A DNA stretch of 64,000 nt from Onchidella celtica (GCA_963931925.1 OZ007579.1:29382477-29446476), one strand, 5' to 3'. Shown: positions 22,747 to 34,085, counted from the first letter of the stretch. The notes: generated from the sequence alone by a model not told the origin. Numbers and translations: made by a program.

Positions 22747-24122
22747 AATGGTTTTATCCTCTTCTAGTATTAGTGTAAGAAACTGCCTGATGTTATACAG
22801 TTTTACTGGTGTTTGCTATATTAAATGGGTATACAGGAGAGTATTAAGCCAAGAGAATTAGTCTCAACAACTGGTTCAACAATACATGTATGAATCATAG
22901 TTTACCTTTGTAAGAAGATAACTTAATTCTCCCAAAGGACTAAATAAATAATATTTACCATTTAGCAGATTTTTTAACTTATGTGTTACACTGGGAATGC
23001 TGTTGTACTGGAGACTGGTAAATAGGTCTAAACTGCAGAATTATACTAAGAGAATTATTTTCAATGGTGTATATGTTAACTTTTATAAGGCAACTGGTTA
23101 ATTCCTCAATGCGTTTAAATAATGTTTGCCATTTTTCAATCCTTTATTCACACAGGTGAGGTCAAATCCACACAAAAATGAAATGGGATCATCTCACAAT
23201 ACTAAGTTGTAGCTTTGGCAGTAAGTTCTAGGATTTAGATTTATGGATAGATTAAGGTTAGACTTATTATTATCGGTATGCAGCACTAACATCAATAAAC
23301 CAAGGCTCAAAATTAGAGATTGAATCAACACAATTTGTGTGATGTGAACCAACACCTAATTATGAAATGAGTATCTTGTAGGAAATTCCATGATATCAAA
23401 TGGATGCTGTAAGCATTCGTCTCAGTAAAAAAAAAAAAAAAAAAACTTGAGAAAGGCTGTGGTGAAAGTGTGAATCACAATACATAGTCATCAGTGATAA
23501 TTGTAATTGTGTGAATTGAAATACTGTTTCTTATTTCTTTCTGCAGACACTTATCTTCATGTTCTTGAATGGCCCGGACGTGTTCTGAAATTGGACTTTC
23601 TTCCAACAGTGATAATCCCACATTTTTTGATAAGTGTGAAATGGTGAAAGAGAATTCACATCAGAAACTGTAACTCTTTGCTTTTCACTTTATTTAGCTC
23701 AATTTGTTTTTTTTGTTTTTTGTTTTCATTTTTCCTCATATCCCTCTTTCTCCTTCCAAATCACACCAGTAACAGTGCGAGTGTAAAATATAAGATACAG
23801 TATAGGGATGCTTCGCTCACGGACAGTTTGCGAAACAAATTATTCACTAATGAAATATTAGAGCTGAGGTTAAACTCTTAACTGTAAACTAAACTGAGTC
23901 TATGTCTAACGCTAATCCATCTGACAACCCTACATCAATCTGGCAGTTAAGGCTGACCTCAAGTTTGTTCATAAGGATGACATCATTCCAGTGAAGGTAC
24001 ATTGGTGTTTATGACATCACGCTGCCATCAGTTGGATGTTGGAAGTCCACTGTTATGATAATCCTACCAACCCTGAGGAAATCATATACAAAATGTAGGT
24101 TGGATCAATGTAGGGATACTGG
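22747..24122 (+). repeat. 1.3-kb monomer array, monomer 1 (least interrupted)
   Basis: This monomer runs from just after one 'gctggctggg' word to the next. Its parts recur in order at 24123-24382, 29040-34085 and 34086-36096. Landmarks are 'tttgccatttttcaatcc', 'gaggtcaaatccacacaaa', a T-rich tract with 'tttctgcagacac' (about 23540), 'gagctgaggttaaactct', and a MITE-like end. It carries an A run at about 23429-23447. No coding function is evident, although the splice-acceptor-like TTTCTGCAG is conserved in three monomers. Confidence 0.8.
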
Positions 24123-24382
24123 TTGGAAAATTGCAGCAATATACCATTGGAAAATATTTTCACTAGTGTATAGGTTTACTTTTATATGACAACTAGGTGA
24201 TTCCTCAATGGGTATAAATAATGTTTGCCACTTTTCAATCCTCGAGTCTTGTATATGAGGTCAAATCCACACAAACAGGAAATGGCATCATCTCCTATAT
24301 TACATGTGGTCTTTTGTTGCTTTTGCAGTAAACGATAAAATTTAGGTTTAAGAATAGATTACAATTAGACTTATATATATAT
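24123..24382 (+). repeat. Monomer 2, truncated by the transposon at 24383
   Basis: It matches the start of monomer 4 (34086-34345) closely and monomer 1 (about 23055-23270) more distantly. It breaks off in a TA repeat where the 4.66-kb transposon begins. Confidence 0.8.
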
Positions 24383-24395
24383 GAAGGGTTTGTCT

Positions 24396-24592
24396 GCAAA
24401 ATGCGATAAGCGCCATTTTTACAAAATCTGAGTTAGGACCATGATATGATACTTCGATGTGAGTTACATGATGTGATTAAAAAAAAATTCCACAAAAAAC
24501 GATATATCCAATGGTAATGATCCAAGAAAGTTATGTTTTTTGCAAAACACGATAAACGCCGCATTGGTTTTTGGACAAAACTCGACAAATCC
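24396..24592 (+). promoter_or_regulatory. Left subterminal repeat cluster of the TIR transposon
   Basis: Four related words of about 19 bp: GCAAAATGCGATAAGCGCC at 24396-24414, a variant at 24491-24509, GCAAAACACGATAAACGCC at 24542-24560, and a looser copy at 24575-24592. The array resembles transposase-binding subterminal repeats. Confidence 0.7.
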
Positions 24593-24674
24593 AAAGGGGA
24601 ATCCCCTGGTGGCCTCATTTCTTGTTTTGACCAATCACTGGCGATGAAGCTCGTAAGTCTGCACTAGCTTCAAA

Positions 24675-27600
24675 ATGGCGGCGCTCAGTGCTATTACAAA
24701 TACGTTCGATGACTTTTTTGAGTTTGCTTCTCCATCGCCTAGCAGGAAGAGAAAAAGAAAGTCAACGAATCCTAGTAGGGACTCCTTGAAGCATGGCAGA
24801 CACTCGGGTGTAGGAATAAATGCCCTTAGTCAGTTGCCAACATGACGAGAAGTTATTTTGCCAAGCAGCACTTTTGACTCCAGGTAAATTAACAACCGGA
24901 CCAAACAGGCTTTTATTGTATCTAGATGTGTACCTAAAATAATGAATTATGGACAAGATTATACATTGGAATCTACATCTAAATTGAAGTCAGGTTCAAG
25001 TTCTAGATCTAGAGACTAGGTAGAAATTAAGATGCCATTCAATCTGTGAGGATCTCGTACAGATCTTGATCGAGGCTAGATCTAGATCTGGATGTTGGCT
25101 TAAAATATAGACTTTAAAAGTTGGGTAGATTTAGTAGAATTTAACGGGTAGTTTCATGCTCTATATTTATCATTTCACTTGTCTCTAATATTTAGAGGGC
25201 ATCGCCTTGTTGTTTGACAAAGGATGTTGTTAGAGGAGTGTAGTCTATGCAAAGCCGAATAAAGAAAATTCGGAATTGTTCACTGTTCAGCAATAATGAA
25301 AATTAAAAATTTGGGTTGCAGACAGATCACTCTGCATTACCTTTATCTAAGCAGTTAAAAAATAAATTATATCTTTTTATTATCACAGTAGCCTATGTGC
25401 TACATAATTTTAACTGCATTTTTTAAAATGACTGTTGCTCAATCCCCAGATGATCTGCAGTTAAACTGTGAAAAGTTCTATGCCACATCTATACAGACTG
25501 AACAAGATGCACATCTGTTACGGCAGATGTCGACTGGCGAGGTGAAATGGACAAGGATTAACCCCAGTCCTGCAGGAGGCCACTATCTTGGCCTCCCAGC
25601 GCAACACACGAGGCCATTATTTTGTCCGACACGCTTAACCGTGGGTCCTGCGGGAGGCCACATTTTGGTATAGCAATGGTGCGCCTCGTGCTTTGTTTAT
25701 TCGGTTGCCGCGGCTGTCGTTTTTTTTTCACTTTTTTTTCCACACTATTTTCACGTGTTTATCTTTCCTGTCACCCCTACTATATCTAACAAAATGGTAT
25801 CGCCCGATTACATTTATTATGATGCAACTATTCGTAACTATTCATCATACTCGTGTAATAGTACTGACGGTCTGAAGTTCGAACTGGGGAAAATCTTGGG
25901 GAAACTTTTACTTTGATGCTGGTTGTTGTCCACATGTGAAATGAGAAGAAAGGGGCCATGTGCGTATCTACGTCTGTAATTATGAATTCCGATGTAATAT
26001 TAGGACATGCTGCATAAGGGCGTCTGTCAGTAGGTTTTTCATCAGGGAAAACTGGGAGAAAAAGACCGACTTTGTTGTTGATCGTGGTCTTTATTTGATG
26101 TGGTAATTAAAGAGATATTGTGTTCCTTTGATTAAACTGCTTTTCAGTACATGTATGTGCTCTACGACCTGGAAATCAAATCTCTCGCTTAAACTAACAT
26201 TATAGTAAGTGGACGCTTTACATAGTAGAGGAGGGAGAAGGCAATGTTACGATACATGTGGTTAATAAATTAAGTGAATGGCTAAAAAATAATGTGTTCA
26301 CATGAATGGCCTGACTTATGACTTAGTGACAGAAAAAGCGCAGAGGTCTTGGGAAAATAATAAAATGTGTGTTAAACGGCATGTGAATGCAGAAAATTCT
26401 TGATTTGGGGCCTTCCATTTCTCAATAAAACTTACTGCATATCATCACAAGTACTGTATCCAAATATCATAGGGGTCACTTACGATTTATCCACCACTAT
26501 TGTTGTTATTGGGTCCTGAAGTATACTCGATACATGTGTTCACAAGGACCCGATTGACCCGACCGCCGAGGTTATCGGCAACACGCGAACAATTGGCTGA
26601 CTGGCCGCTGGCTATCCTCGCACGGGGATTTACGTGGACGGGTTCACTCATCGTGGGACGAGGGTTAAAGATGATTCAGAGAGACATAAAAAGCGGTCCC
26701 TTTCTATTGTCTACAACATCCAACAGAAAGATACAGCCAGATCAATCCCTGTCTACAAGCAAACATGGGAAACATTCATGGGAATCTTCAGTAAGTTGAG
26801 AGCATAGTTGGGTGTGAATGGATTAATTTATTGGAATGTTTTTCTTCCAAACCCCCCACTCAAATAATGAATCCTTCCATGCTGACTACTGTGGTAAAAA
26901 TAATCTGAATATTTTTAAAGGCATTTTTTTTAGTTACCGTATCGTGAAACCCATGTTACTATCACAGACCTGTGAATTAAGGTAATTTAGAAATTGCTTG
27001 TTTAGAAATTTCTAGTTACGTGAAATTAAAAACTTTTGGGTTACAGGGGGAGATGAAAATGTGGTTGTGGAGGAAGAACATAATAAAAAATACTGCTAGT
27101 GATTTCACTCAAGCATTGATAATGTCATAGCTTAATTATAATGCAAACAAGGGAACAGAACTTAGATTATTTAGTTTAGGTAAATGAAACAATTATGCCT
27201 CTGTCTCAGGCAGATTATTTTGCTATGATCTCATAAATTTTATTATAACACAGACGTAAAGACCTTTCGAAAAGAGTGTTAAATCTTATGTGTGCCTGTA
27301 TGTTTCAAAAGATCGACTGCCACAGAGTGCTGCTCACTACGCAACCCATACCGAAGCTCGTCTAGAGACAAAGGGAGGTTGCAGGTAGCAGGAAAGAAAG
27401 CAAGAGCTGAGAGAAGCAATCAAGAGCCACATTTCACAGTTGATGTGCCGCACAAGCCACTATGGTCGAAAAGACCAATCTGGGAGGAAATACTTACCCT
27501 CAGATCTCTCAGTTGCAAAGATGCACAGGCTCTTTCTTGAGCAAAACCAGGCACAGATTAGTTATGCCCTCTACTACAGTGTGTTCAAATATGATTTCAG

Positions 27601-28653
27601 TCTTGGCTATGGACATCCCGCAACAGACATTTGTGCAACCTGTGTTTCGTTTAAGAATAAAATCAGAAACAATGACATCGCGCAGCAGGAAAAACTCATT
27701 TCGCAGCAGAATTTCTGTTGCATCGGCGTCATGCCAGGGCCTTTTATGATCTTCTGAAGGATGTTGAGAACACAGTTATGGTTTGCTTTGACATAATGGA
27801 AAATCTTGTACTTCCTAAATCTCCAATCGGCCAGACATTTATTCTTACAGCAGACAGCTTTACCTATATGTAATGGGCATTGTATGGCATCATGGTAAGA
27901 ACAGTCGACAAGGCAAAGAGGATGTGAGTCTCTGTGTTCGGTCAGAGTGGGAGAATCGTAAAGACAGCAACATGGATGCTTCTGCTCTAAAGCATTACCT
28001 AGAGCACATAATGTCGACACAACTCAGGCTGAGAGGCAGAAACTAAGATTGTTCAGTGATGCATGCCCTGGGCAGAAAAGGAACTCAACTATGCTTTGAG
28101 CAAGGAATATCCAAACCTGCAGATCACTCATCACTTCCCTAAACGTGGACACTCATTTTTGCCTGCAGATCGTGTTTTCGGCAGAATTGATCAAAACCTA
28201 ATGCAACACGATACCATCATGCTGCCAGAGGATTACTACAAAATTCTGTCAAAACATGGGGAGCTACATATTCATGGGAAAGACTGGGAAGCAAATGACT
28301 TCAAAACTGCTGTGTCCTCCATTTTGAAGAAAGCCAACGATTTCAAAATTTCAGAAGCAAAAGTGCTGGAGATTATGCTGGGCTGTGACAAAATTGGATT
28401 CAAACCTGCCTACACAGGTGAACCCTGCCTTCATTCCCTCTTGAAGAAAGGCAAACAGTGGTCAATTGTAGACCCAGGGCAACTGACACATGAATCCACA
28501 GTATCTGAGGCAAAGAAGAATGATGTTCTTAAGCTTCTTGATACACAGGCAGTGAACGCAGAGACAAGGACATTTTACATGCGAATACTTGCTGGCACTG
28601 TCCCAGAGGACAAGATTACCTCATCTGCAGGGTTAAATTATAAAGACAATTAA
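24675..28653 (+). pseudogene. Transposase pseudogene with SDACPGQ and RGHSFLP motifs
   Basis: Pieces of one protein appear in order. An N-terminal basic peptide starts MAALSAITNTFDDFFEF (24675-24845). An exon at about 26660-26792 ends in a GTAAGT donor and encodes a VYNI...IPVYKQTW block. A longer exon from about 27310 carries TSHYGRKDQSGRKYLPSD and a CATC pair. Around 28033-28070 is a SDACPGQ-type motif. An intact tail at 28063-28653 contains HHFPKRGHSFLPADRVFGRI and closes the protein. I associate these motifs with a widespread uncharacterised family of DDE-like invertebrate transposases. Between about 27760 and 28070 there are several stops and frameshifts, so this copy is dead. The RGHSFLP tail has stayed open for 196 codons. 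Confidence 0.75.
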
Positions 28654-28774
28654 ATTTTAAATTTGGTGAAATTTTATTAAAAATCTGCGGGGCATCTAAA
28701 TCTTGATGTTGAATACAGCTGGTTTATGTTTAGAATGATTGTGGTGTGTTTGGAATGATTCTTTTTGCTTGACT

Positions 28775-29026
28775 GGATTTGTCTCGTTTTGCACAAAAAG
28801 TACTTTGGATTTATCTCATTTTGCAAAAAAAAACAAAAAAAACCCATTTAATCATGGCTATCTTCAAAAGCATGCAAATAATATTTTAGTTTGTTTTTGG
28901 CATTTGAATGAAGCATATTTAACATTTATGATAAGCTCCATTAACAACAGTTAACAAAAATATTTTATTTGGAACAGAAATTGCTGTTTTTCTCAAAATG
29001 AGAAAAATGGATATATCTCATTTTGC
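28775..29026 (-). promoter_or_regulatory. Right subterminal repeat cluster of the TIR transposon
   Basis: Three copies of the same word in reverse orientation: 28775-28792, 28807-28824 and 29009-29026 (plus-strand form GGATTTATCTCATTTTGC). This mirrors the left cluster. Confidence 0.7.
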
Positions 29027-29039
29027 GGTCAAACCCTTC

Positions 29040-29379
29040 ACATGCATAAATCATAGTTTACCTTTGTAAGAAGATAACTTAATTCTCCCAAAGGACTAAA
29101 TAAATAATATTTACCATTTAGCAGATTTTTTAACTTATGTGTTACACTGGGAATGCTGTTGTACTGGAGACTGGTAAATAGGTCTAAACTGCAGAATTAT
29201 ACTAAGAGAATTATTTTCAATGGTGTATAGGTTAACTTTTATAAGGCAACTGGTTAATTCTTCAATGCGTTTAAATAATGTTTGCCATTTTTCAATCCTT
29301 TATTCACACAGGTGAGGTCAAATCCACACAAAAATGAAATGGGATCATCTCACAATACTAAGTTGTAGCTTTGGCAGTA
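29040..29379 (+). repeat. Monomer 3, 5' segment, nearly identical to 22882-23221
   Basis: About 333 bp (29047-29379) differ from 22889-23221 at only two or three positions by eye. The rest of monomer 3 (32079 onward) is clearly more diverged from monomer 1. This segment ends exactly where the LINE begins. Confidence 0.9.
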
Positions 29380-32057
29380 GGGGATGGGAACCCTACGGAA
29401 GGAGAATTATATTGGCATCATTTACTACTAAGAACAAGAACATCAACATGAACATTGTGCAGATATACGCCCCAACAAATGAAGCAACCGATGAGGACAA
29501 GGACGACTTCTACAACCAGCTTCAGGAAATAGTTGACACATTGCCAAGAAAAGATGTGAACATTATAATGGGAGACGCCAATGCCAAGATAGGACAGGAC
29601 AATACAGGGTATGAGGACATTATGGGGTGCAATGGTTTAGGACAAATGAATGAGAATGGAGAGCGGTTTGCAAGTTTCTGCGCATTTAACAGCTATGTGA
29701 TTGGAGGTTCAGTATTCCCACACAAGAGGATCCATAAGGCCACTTGGATTTCACCGGATGGAGTAACTGAAAATCAGATTGACCACTTTTGCATCACCCG
29801 ACGATTCAGACGCTCACTAGAGGATGTCATAGTACAGAGAGGAGCAGATGTTGGATCTGACCATCACATGCTGCTGGCAAGACTCAAACTCCGCCTCAAG
29901 AAACAAGGTACCAGAGCAGGAACAAAGAGGAGAAAGTTTCAAGTGAGCCTTGTGGATGGAGACAAGAAGGAAGAGTTCCAGCTGACACTCAGGAATAGAT
30001 TCAAACCCCTTGTTGACCTCGAAGAGACAGTAGATTTGGAGACTCACTGGGCTATGGTAAAAGGAGTATTTACATCGACATGTCAGGATGTTATTGGGGA
30101 AAAGAAAGTGGAACACAAGGAATGGATCAGTCAAAAATCACTGGACTTGATAAGGATAAGAAGAGACCTAAAAGAACGGGTAAATGCAAGTCGTACAAGA
30201 AGCTCAAGAGTTGGTAACCAGGAAGAGTACCGAGCATCAGCTAAAGAGGTCAAAAAATCAATTAAAAAAGACAAAGAGGAGTTCATAGGAATGTTAGCAG
30301 AGAAAGCAGAGAAGGCAGCAACAGGAGGACACATGAGGATCCTCTACCAGACTACAAAGACTCTTGCTGGAAAATATGGAAAACCTGAAGTTCCTGTCAA
30401 GGATTACAACAGGAAGGCTATTTTTGGAAAGGAAGCTCAGGCAAAAAGATGGATAGAACATTTTAACAGCCTCTTGAACAGACCTCCACCAAGCAACCCA
30501 CCCGACATTCTACCCGCAAGAAATGATTTACCGATCAGTTGCGACCCTCCGACTAAAGCAGAGATTAATGATGCCATAAAGCAGTTAAATCGAGGCAAGG
30601 CAGCTGGACCAGACCAGATCCCACCAGAGGCGCTGAAGGCAGATGCTGCTGGGGCTGCAGAGGGTCTGCACTCACTATTCTCGAGGATTTGGATCGGAGG
30701 CAAGTTTCCAAAGGACTGGAAGGAAGGACACCTCGTGAAGCTCCCAAAAAAAGGGGACCTCAGCAATTGTAGTAACTACAGAGGAATCACACTTCTCTCC
30801 ATCCCAGGAAAGGTTTTCAATCGGATTATTCTCAAGCGAATACAGAATGCAACAGACCAAAAACTTCGCGAGGAGCAAGCTGGTTTCAGGAGTAATCGAT
30901 CAACCACCGACCAGATCGCCACGCTGAGAATCATAGTAGAGCAGTCGCTAGAGTGGAACTCCCAACTGATAGTGAACTTCCTTGACTACGAGAAGGCCTT
31001 TGATAGCATCGATAGAGAAACACTGTGGAGAATATTGAGACATTATGGAATCCCAGAGAAGATGGTGAATCTTATCAAGAGCATGTACGAGGGGACAAGT
31101 TGTAGAGTCGTACATGATGGTGAGCTTACTGACAGCTTTGATATCAAGACTGGTGTTAGGCAGGGTTGTTTGCTGTCCCCATTTCTGTTTATCCTGGTGA
31201 TTGATTGGCTTATGAAAGAAACCACCAGTGGAGGAAGAAATGGCATACAATGGACCCCATGGACACAGCTGGACGATCTAGATTTTGCAGATGACTTGGC
31301 ACTATTGTCGCACACACACGACCAGATGCAAGCAAAGACTACAGCTCTAAACAAAATTTCAGAATCTATTGGATTGAGGATACATCCCGCGAAGTCGAAG
31401 GTCCTAAAAATTGTTGCACCCCTAAGCGAACAAGTCACAGTAGGAGATCAACCACTGGAAGATGTAGAGTCCTTCTGCTATCTTGGTAGTATCATTGACA
31501 ATAAGGGAGGAACAGAGGCAGAAGTCAAAGCACGAATTGGAAAGGCACAGGCAGCTTTCACATCCTTAAGCAAGATTTGGAGAACCAAGGATATATCTCT
31601 AAAAACAAAGCTGAGGATATTCAACTCGAACGTGAAGTCAGTCCTGTTGTATGGATGTGAGACTTGGAATGCGTCCCAGGCCTGCATAAAGAGAATCCAA
31701 GTTTTCATCAACAGATGTTTGAGGAAGCTACTTAAGATCAGATGGACAGACAAGGTCAGCAATGAAATTGTATGGAAAAGAACAAGACAGAACCCAGTCA
31801 GAGAGGAAATTGGTAGGAGGCGATGGAGATGGATCGGCCACACTCTCAGGAGGCCAGGAAACAGCATCACGAAGAAGGTATTGGACTGGAATCCCCAGGG
31901 CAAGAGATCAAGAGGAAGGCCGCGCGGAACGTGGAGAAGAGCCAGAGAAAGTGATGTGCAACGAAGCGGAAAGACTTGGAATAATGTAAAGAGGCTGGCC
32001 CATGATAGAGAGGGATGGAAGGTGTTTGTTGGTGGCCTATACCCTGATCCAGGGTGA
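29334..32057 (+). CDS. RTE-type LINE polyprotein: endonuclease (partial) and reverse transcriptase
   Basis: A 907-codon uninterrupted frame. Its first 15 or so codons (from ATG 29334) come from the flanking monomer and are a chance fusion. The LINE protein begins near GWEPYGRR. The apurinic-like endonuclease keeps IIMGDANAKIG and GSDHHMLLARL but lacks its N-terminal catalytic strands. The reverse transcriptase follows at about residues 400-740: PKDWKEGHLVKLPKKG, NYRGITLL, EEQAGFRSNRST, FLDYEKAFDSI, TGVRQGCLLSP, and the catalytic FADD at about residue 651. The C-terminal part has RRRWRWIGHTLRR and GRPRGTWRR, common in this LINE group. The function would be target-primed reverse transcription, but the truncated endonuclease should leave the copy immobile. 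The lack of stops implies a recent insertion. Confidence 0.92.
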   Translation: MKWDHLTILSCSFGSRGWEPYGRRIILASFTTKNKNINMNIVQIYAPTNEATDEDKDDFYNQLQEIVDTLPRKDVNIIMGDANAKIGQDNTGYEDIMGCNGLGQMNENGERFASFCAFNSYVIGGSVFPHKRIHKATWISPDGVTENQIDHFCITRRFRRSLEDVIVQRGADVGSDHHMLLARLKLRLKKQGTRAGTKRRKFQVSLVDGDKKEEFQLTLRNRFKPLVDLEETVDLETHWAMVKGVFTSTCQDVIGEKKVEHKEWISQKSLDLIRIRRDLKERVNASRTRSSRVGNQEEYRASAKEVKKSIKKDKEEFIGMLAEKAEKAATGGHMRILYQTTKTLAGKYGKPEVPVKDYNRKAIFGKEAQAKRWIEHFNSLLNRPPPSNPPDILPARNDLPISCDPPTKAEINDAIKQLNRGKAAGPDQIPPEALKADAAGAAEGLHSLFSRIWIGGKFPKDWKEGHLVKLPKKGDLSNCSNYRGITLLSIPGKVFNRIILKRIQNATDQKLREEQAGFRSNRSTTDQIATLRIIVEQSLEWNSQLIVNFLDYEKAFDSIDRETLWRILRHYGIPEKMVNLIKSMYEGTSCRVVHDGELTDSFDIKTGVRQGCLLSPFLFILVIDWLMKETTSGGRNGIQWTPWTQLDDLDFADDLALLSHTHDQMQAKTTALNKISESIGLRIHPAKSKVLKIVAPLSEQVTVGDQPLEDVESFCYLGSIIDNKGGTEAEVKARIGKAQAAFTSLSKIWRTKDISLKTKLRIFNSNVKSVLLYGCETWNASQACIKRIQVFINRCLRKLLKIRWTDKVSNEIVWKRTRQNPVREEIGRRRWRWIGHTLRRPGNSITKKVLDWNPQGKRSRGRPRGTWRRARESDVQRSGKTWNNVKRLAHDREGWKVFVGGLYPDPG

Positions 32058-32079
32058 GAAAGGCAATGATGATGATGAT
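29380..32079 (+). mobile_element. RTE-type LINE, 5'-truncated, with TGA/GAT tail
   Basis: The body starts inside the endonuclease domain at 29380 and ends in a GATGATGATGAT tail at about 32067-32079, the short tandem tail seen on RTE-type LINEs. A second, shorter copy of the same family lies on the minus strand at 54389-55118. Monomer sequence resumes at 32079. Confidence 0.9.
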
Positions 32080-32819
32080 TTTTCAATCCTTTATTCATGC
32101 AGGTGAGGTCAAATCCACACAAAAAGGAAATAGGATCATCTCAAACTACCATGTTGTAGCTTCGGCAGTAAGTTCTAGGATTTAGATTTATGGATAGATT
32201 AAGGTTAGACTTATTATTATCGGTATGCAGTACTAACATCAATAAACCAAGGCCCAAAATTAGAGATTGAATCACCACAATTTGTGTGATATGAATCAGC
32301 ACCTAATTATGAAATGAGTATCTTGTAGAAAATTTCATGATATCAAATGGATGCTGTAAGCATTCGTCTCACTACAAAAAAAAAAACTTGAGAAAGGCTG
32401 TGGTGAAAGTGTGAATCACAATAATATAGTTATCAGTGATAATTGTAATTGTGTGAACTGAAATACTGTTTCTTATTTCTTTCTGCAGACACTTATCTTC
32501 ATGTTCTTGAATGGTCCAGACAGGACCTGAAATTGGACTTCCTTCCAACAGTGGTAATCCCACATTTTTTGATAAGTGCGAAATGGTGAAACAGAATTCA
32601 CATCAGAAACAGTAACTTTGCTTTTCACTTTATCTCTCTCAAGTTTATTTGTTTTTTATTGTTGTTTTCCTCACATCCCTCTTCCTCCTTCCAAGTCACA
32701 CCAGTAAAAGTGTGAGCGTAAAATATAAGATACAGTATAGGGATGCTTTGCTCAAGGACAGTTTGCCAAACAGATAATTCGCTAATGAAATATTAGAGCT
32801 GAGGTTAAACTCTAACTGC
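32079..32819 (+). repeat. Monomer 3, middle segment
   Basis: Corresponds to 23129-23880 of monomer 1, roughly 4-10 percent diverged by eye. It includes the conserved 'tttctgcagacacttatc' word near 32482. Confidence 0.85.
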
Positions 32820-33837
32820 GTAGTCCAAACTGCTCCGTTGAAGGGGCGAAATCCTGTTTTGGCATAATTTTAGGCCAGCATTACCTGGCTACAACTGCTA
32901 TGTGTTCATGTAAAACGACGTGTATCCTACATTAAAATAAAGTTCAATTCTTCCTCTGTCAAAGTATATTATCTTTTGTATTGTTTAATATGTGTAGCCA
33001 TGTGTTTTTATTGCTTGAACAATACACAGTCTTGCTGTTTTCGCCCTGAGCCGCACATACCAATTTTACCCCCACATAACAAAGGATCGCGGAGCGTCGT
33101 GCCGATGTAGCGCACGTTTGAAAATAGATTACACAGACAGCCAGATAAATGAGGTATAATTCAGTGTATTTTTCATCCTGTTTTAAGTTGAAATTCCTTT
33201 AAAAATCGTTTGTTGAAAAGTTTGTTGATAGAGAAACTGGCAGAAACTTTAATAGATCAGGATCAAAATTATAAGCAAATGGACCTCAGCCTTTGTATTT
33301 TCAGGGTGTGCCAAAATTAGACTTGGGGCATGTTTTGGTGCTTTTTATAGACCCACCTAATGCTTAATTTCGTCACCTTTTTCTGACACTCAGTGCTAAG
33401 TCAATGGCGACGTGGCTGACCTCCTTTTCAATTAAAAAAACCCATTATTTTTGTCTCCCTTGTAAGAGTTCACACAATATTGACGACGGGTGAAGTTTGA
33501 TGAGTAGAAAAAGTAAAATGAGATGCTTCTACTATATTTGTACCCCTCAAAAAAAAATTGAGCGTTATGTACACCCCCTTACTTGGAAACTGATAATTTT
33601 TAATGCTGTGACTTGTTAAACAATCATTTTATGGGCGGTCAAAGTTGGACAATTGTGCAATTTGCAAAAGGTAGCAAATTCGAGGTGTTTTTTCACTTTT
33701 GAAAATACCATAACTTTCAAACCCTTTAAGCCAGAATGACAAATTTGGTATCAAAATATTTCTTAGAAAAGCAAGCTCCATCAGATTAGACAATAACTGG
33801 TGAGTTGTGATAAAAAGTAAAAATCAGTTTGGACTAC
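32820..33837 (+). mobile_element. 1.0-kb TIR element inserted in monomer 3
   Basis: The ends GTAGTCCAAACTG (32820) and CAGTTTGGACTAC (to 33837) are perfect 13-bp inverted repeats, and the element splits the monomer at 'aactctaactg'. No transposase. The interior 33346-33780 is shared with 43530-44000, but one flank there is rearranged (see findings). The target duplication is not clear. Confidence 0.75.
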
Positions 33838-34085
33838 CTACTTTGAATGTAAACTAATCTAGGTCTATGTCTAACACTAATCTACCTGACAACCCTACAT
33901 CAATTTGCAGTTAAGACTGACCTCAAGTTTGTTCATAAGGATGACATCATTCCAGTGAAGATCCACTGGTGTTTATGACATCACGCTGCTGTCAGTTGGA
34001 TGTTGGAAGTCCACCAGTATGATAGTCCTACCAACCCTGAGGAAATCATATACAAAATGTAAGTTGGATTGACGGAGGGATACTG
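33838..34085 (+). repeat. Monomer 3, 3' segment with MITE-like end
   Basis: Matches 23883-24122: 'ctacatcaat', 'gacctcaagtttgttcataa', 'atcctaccaaccctgagg' and a close in 'tactggctgg'. Confidence 0.8.

Larger units (their letters stand above)
24383..29039 (+). mobile_element. 4.66-kb TIR transposon with decayed transposase
   Basis: The ends are inverted repeats GAAGGGTTTG...GCAAAATG (24383-24404) and the complement ending at 29039. Both subterminal zones carry several copies of a GCAAAATGMGATAA-type motif in mirrored orientation. It contains a multi-exon transposase relic (24675-28653). The flanks are ATAT on the left and ACAT on the right, a possible but imperfect 4-bp target duplication. 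The right flank resumes inside a different monomer position from the one interrupted on the left, so the site was also rearranged. I cannot assign a named superfamily. Confidence 0.82.

Noticed and set aside
29288-32170. A 92-bp direct repeat flanking the RTE-type LINE as its target-site duplication
   Set aside because: The flanks differ at about 9 of 92 positions, while the left flank is identical to a distant monomer. Pre-existing monomer repeats and conversion explain it better.
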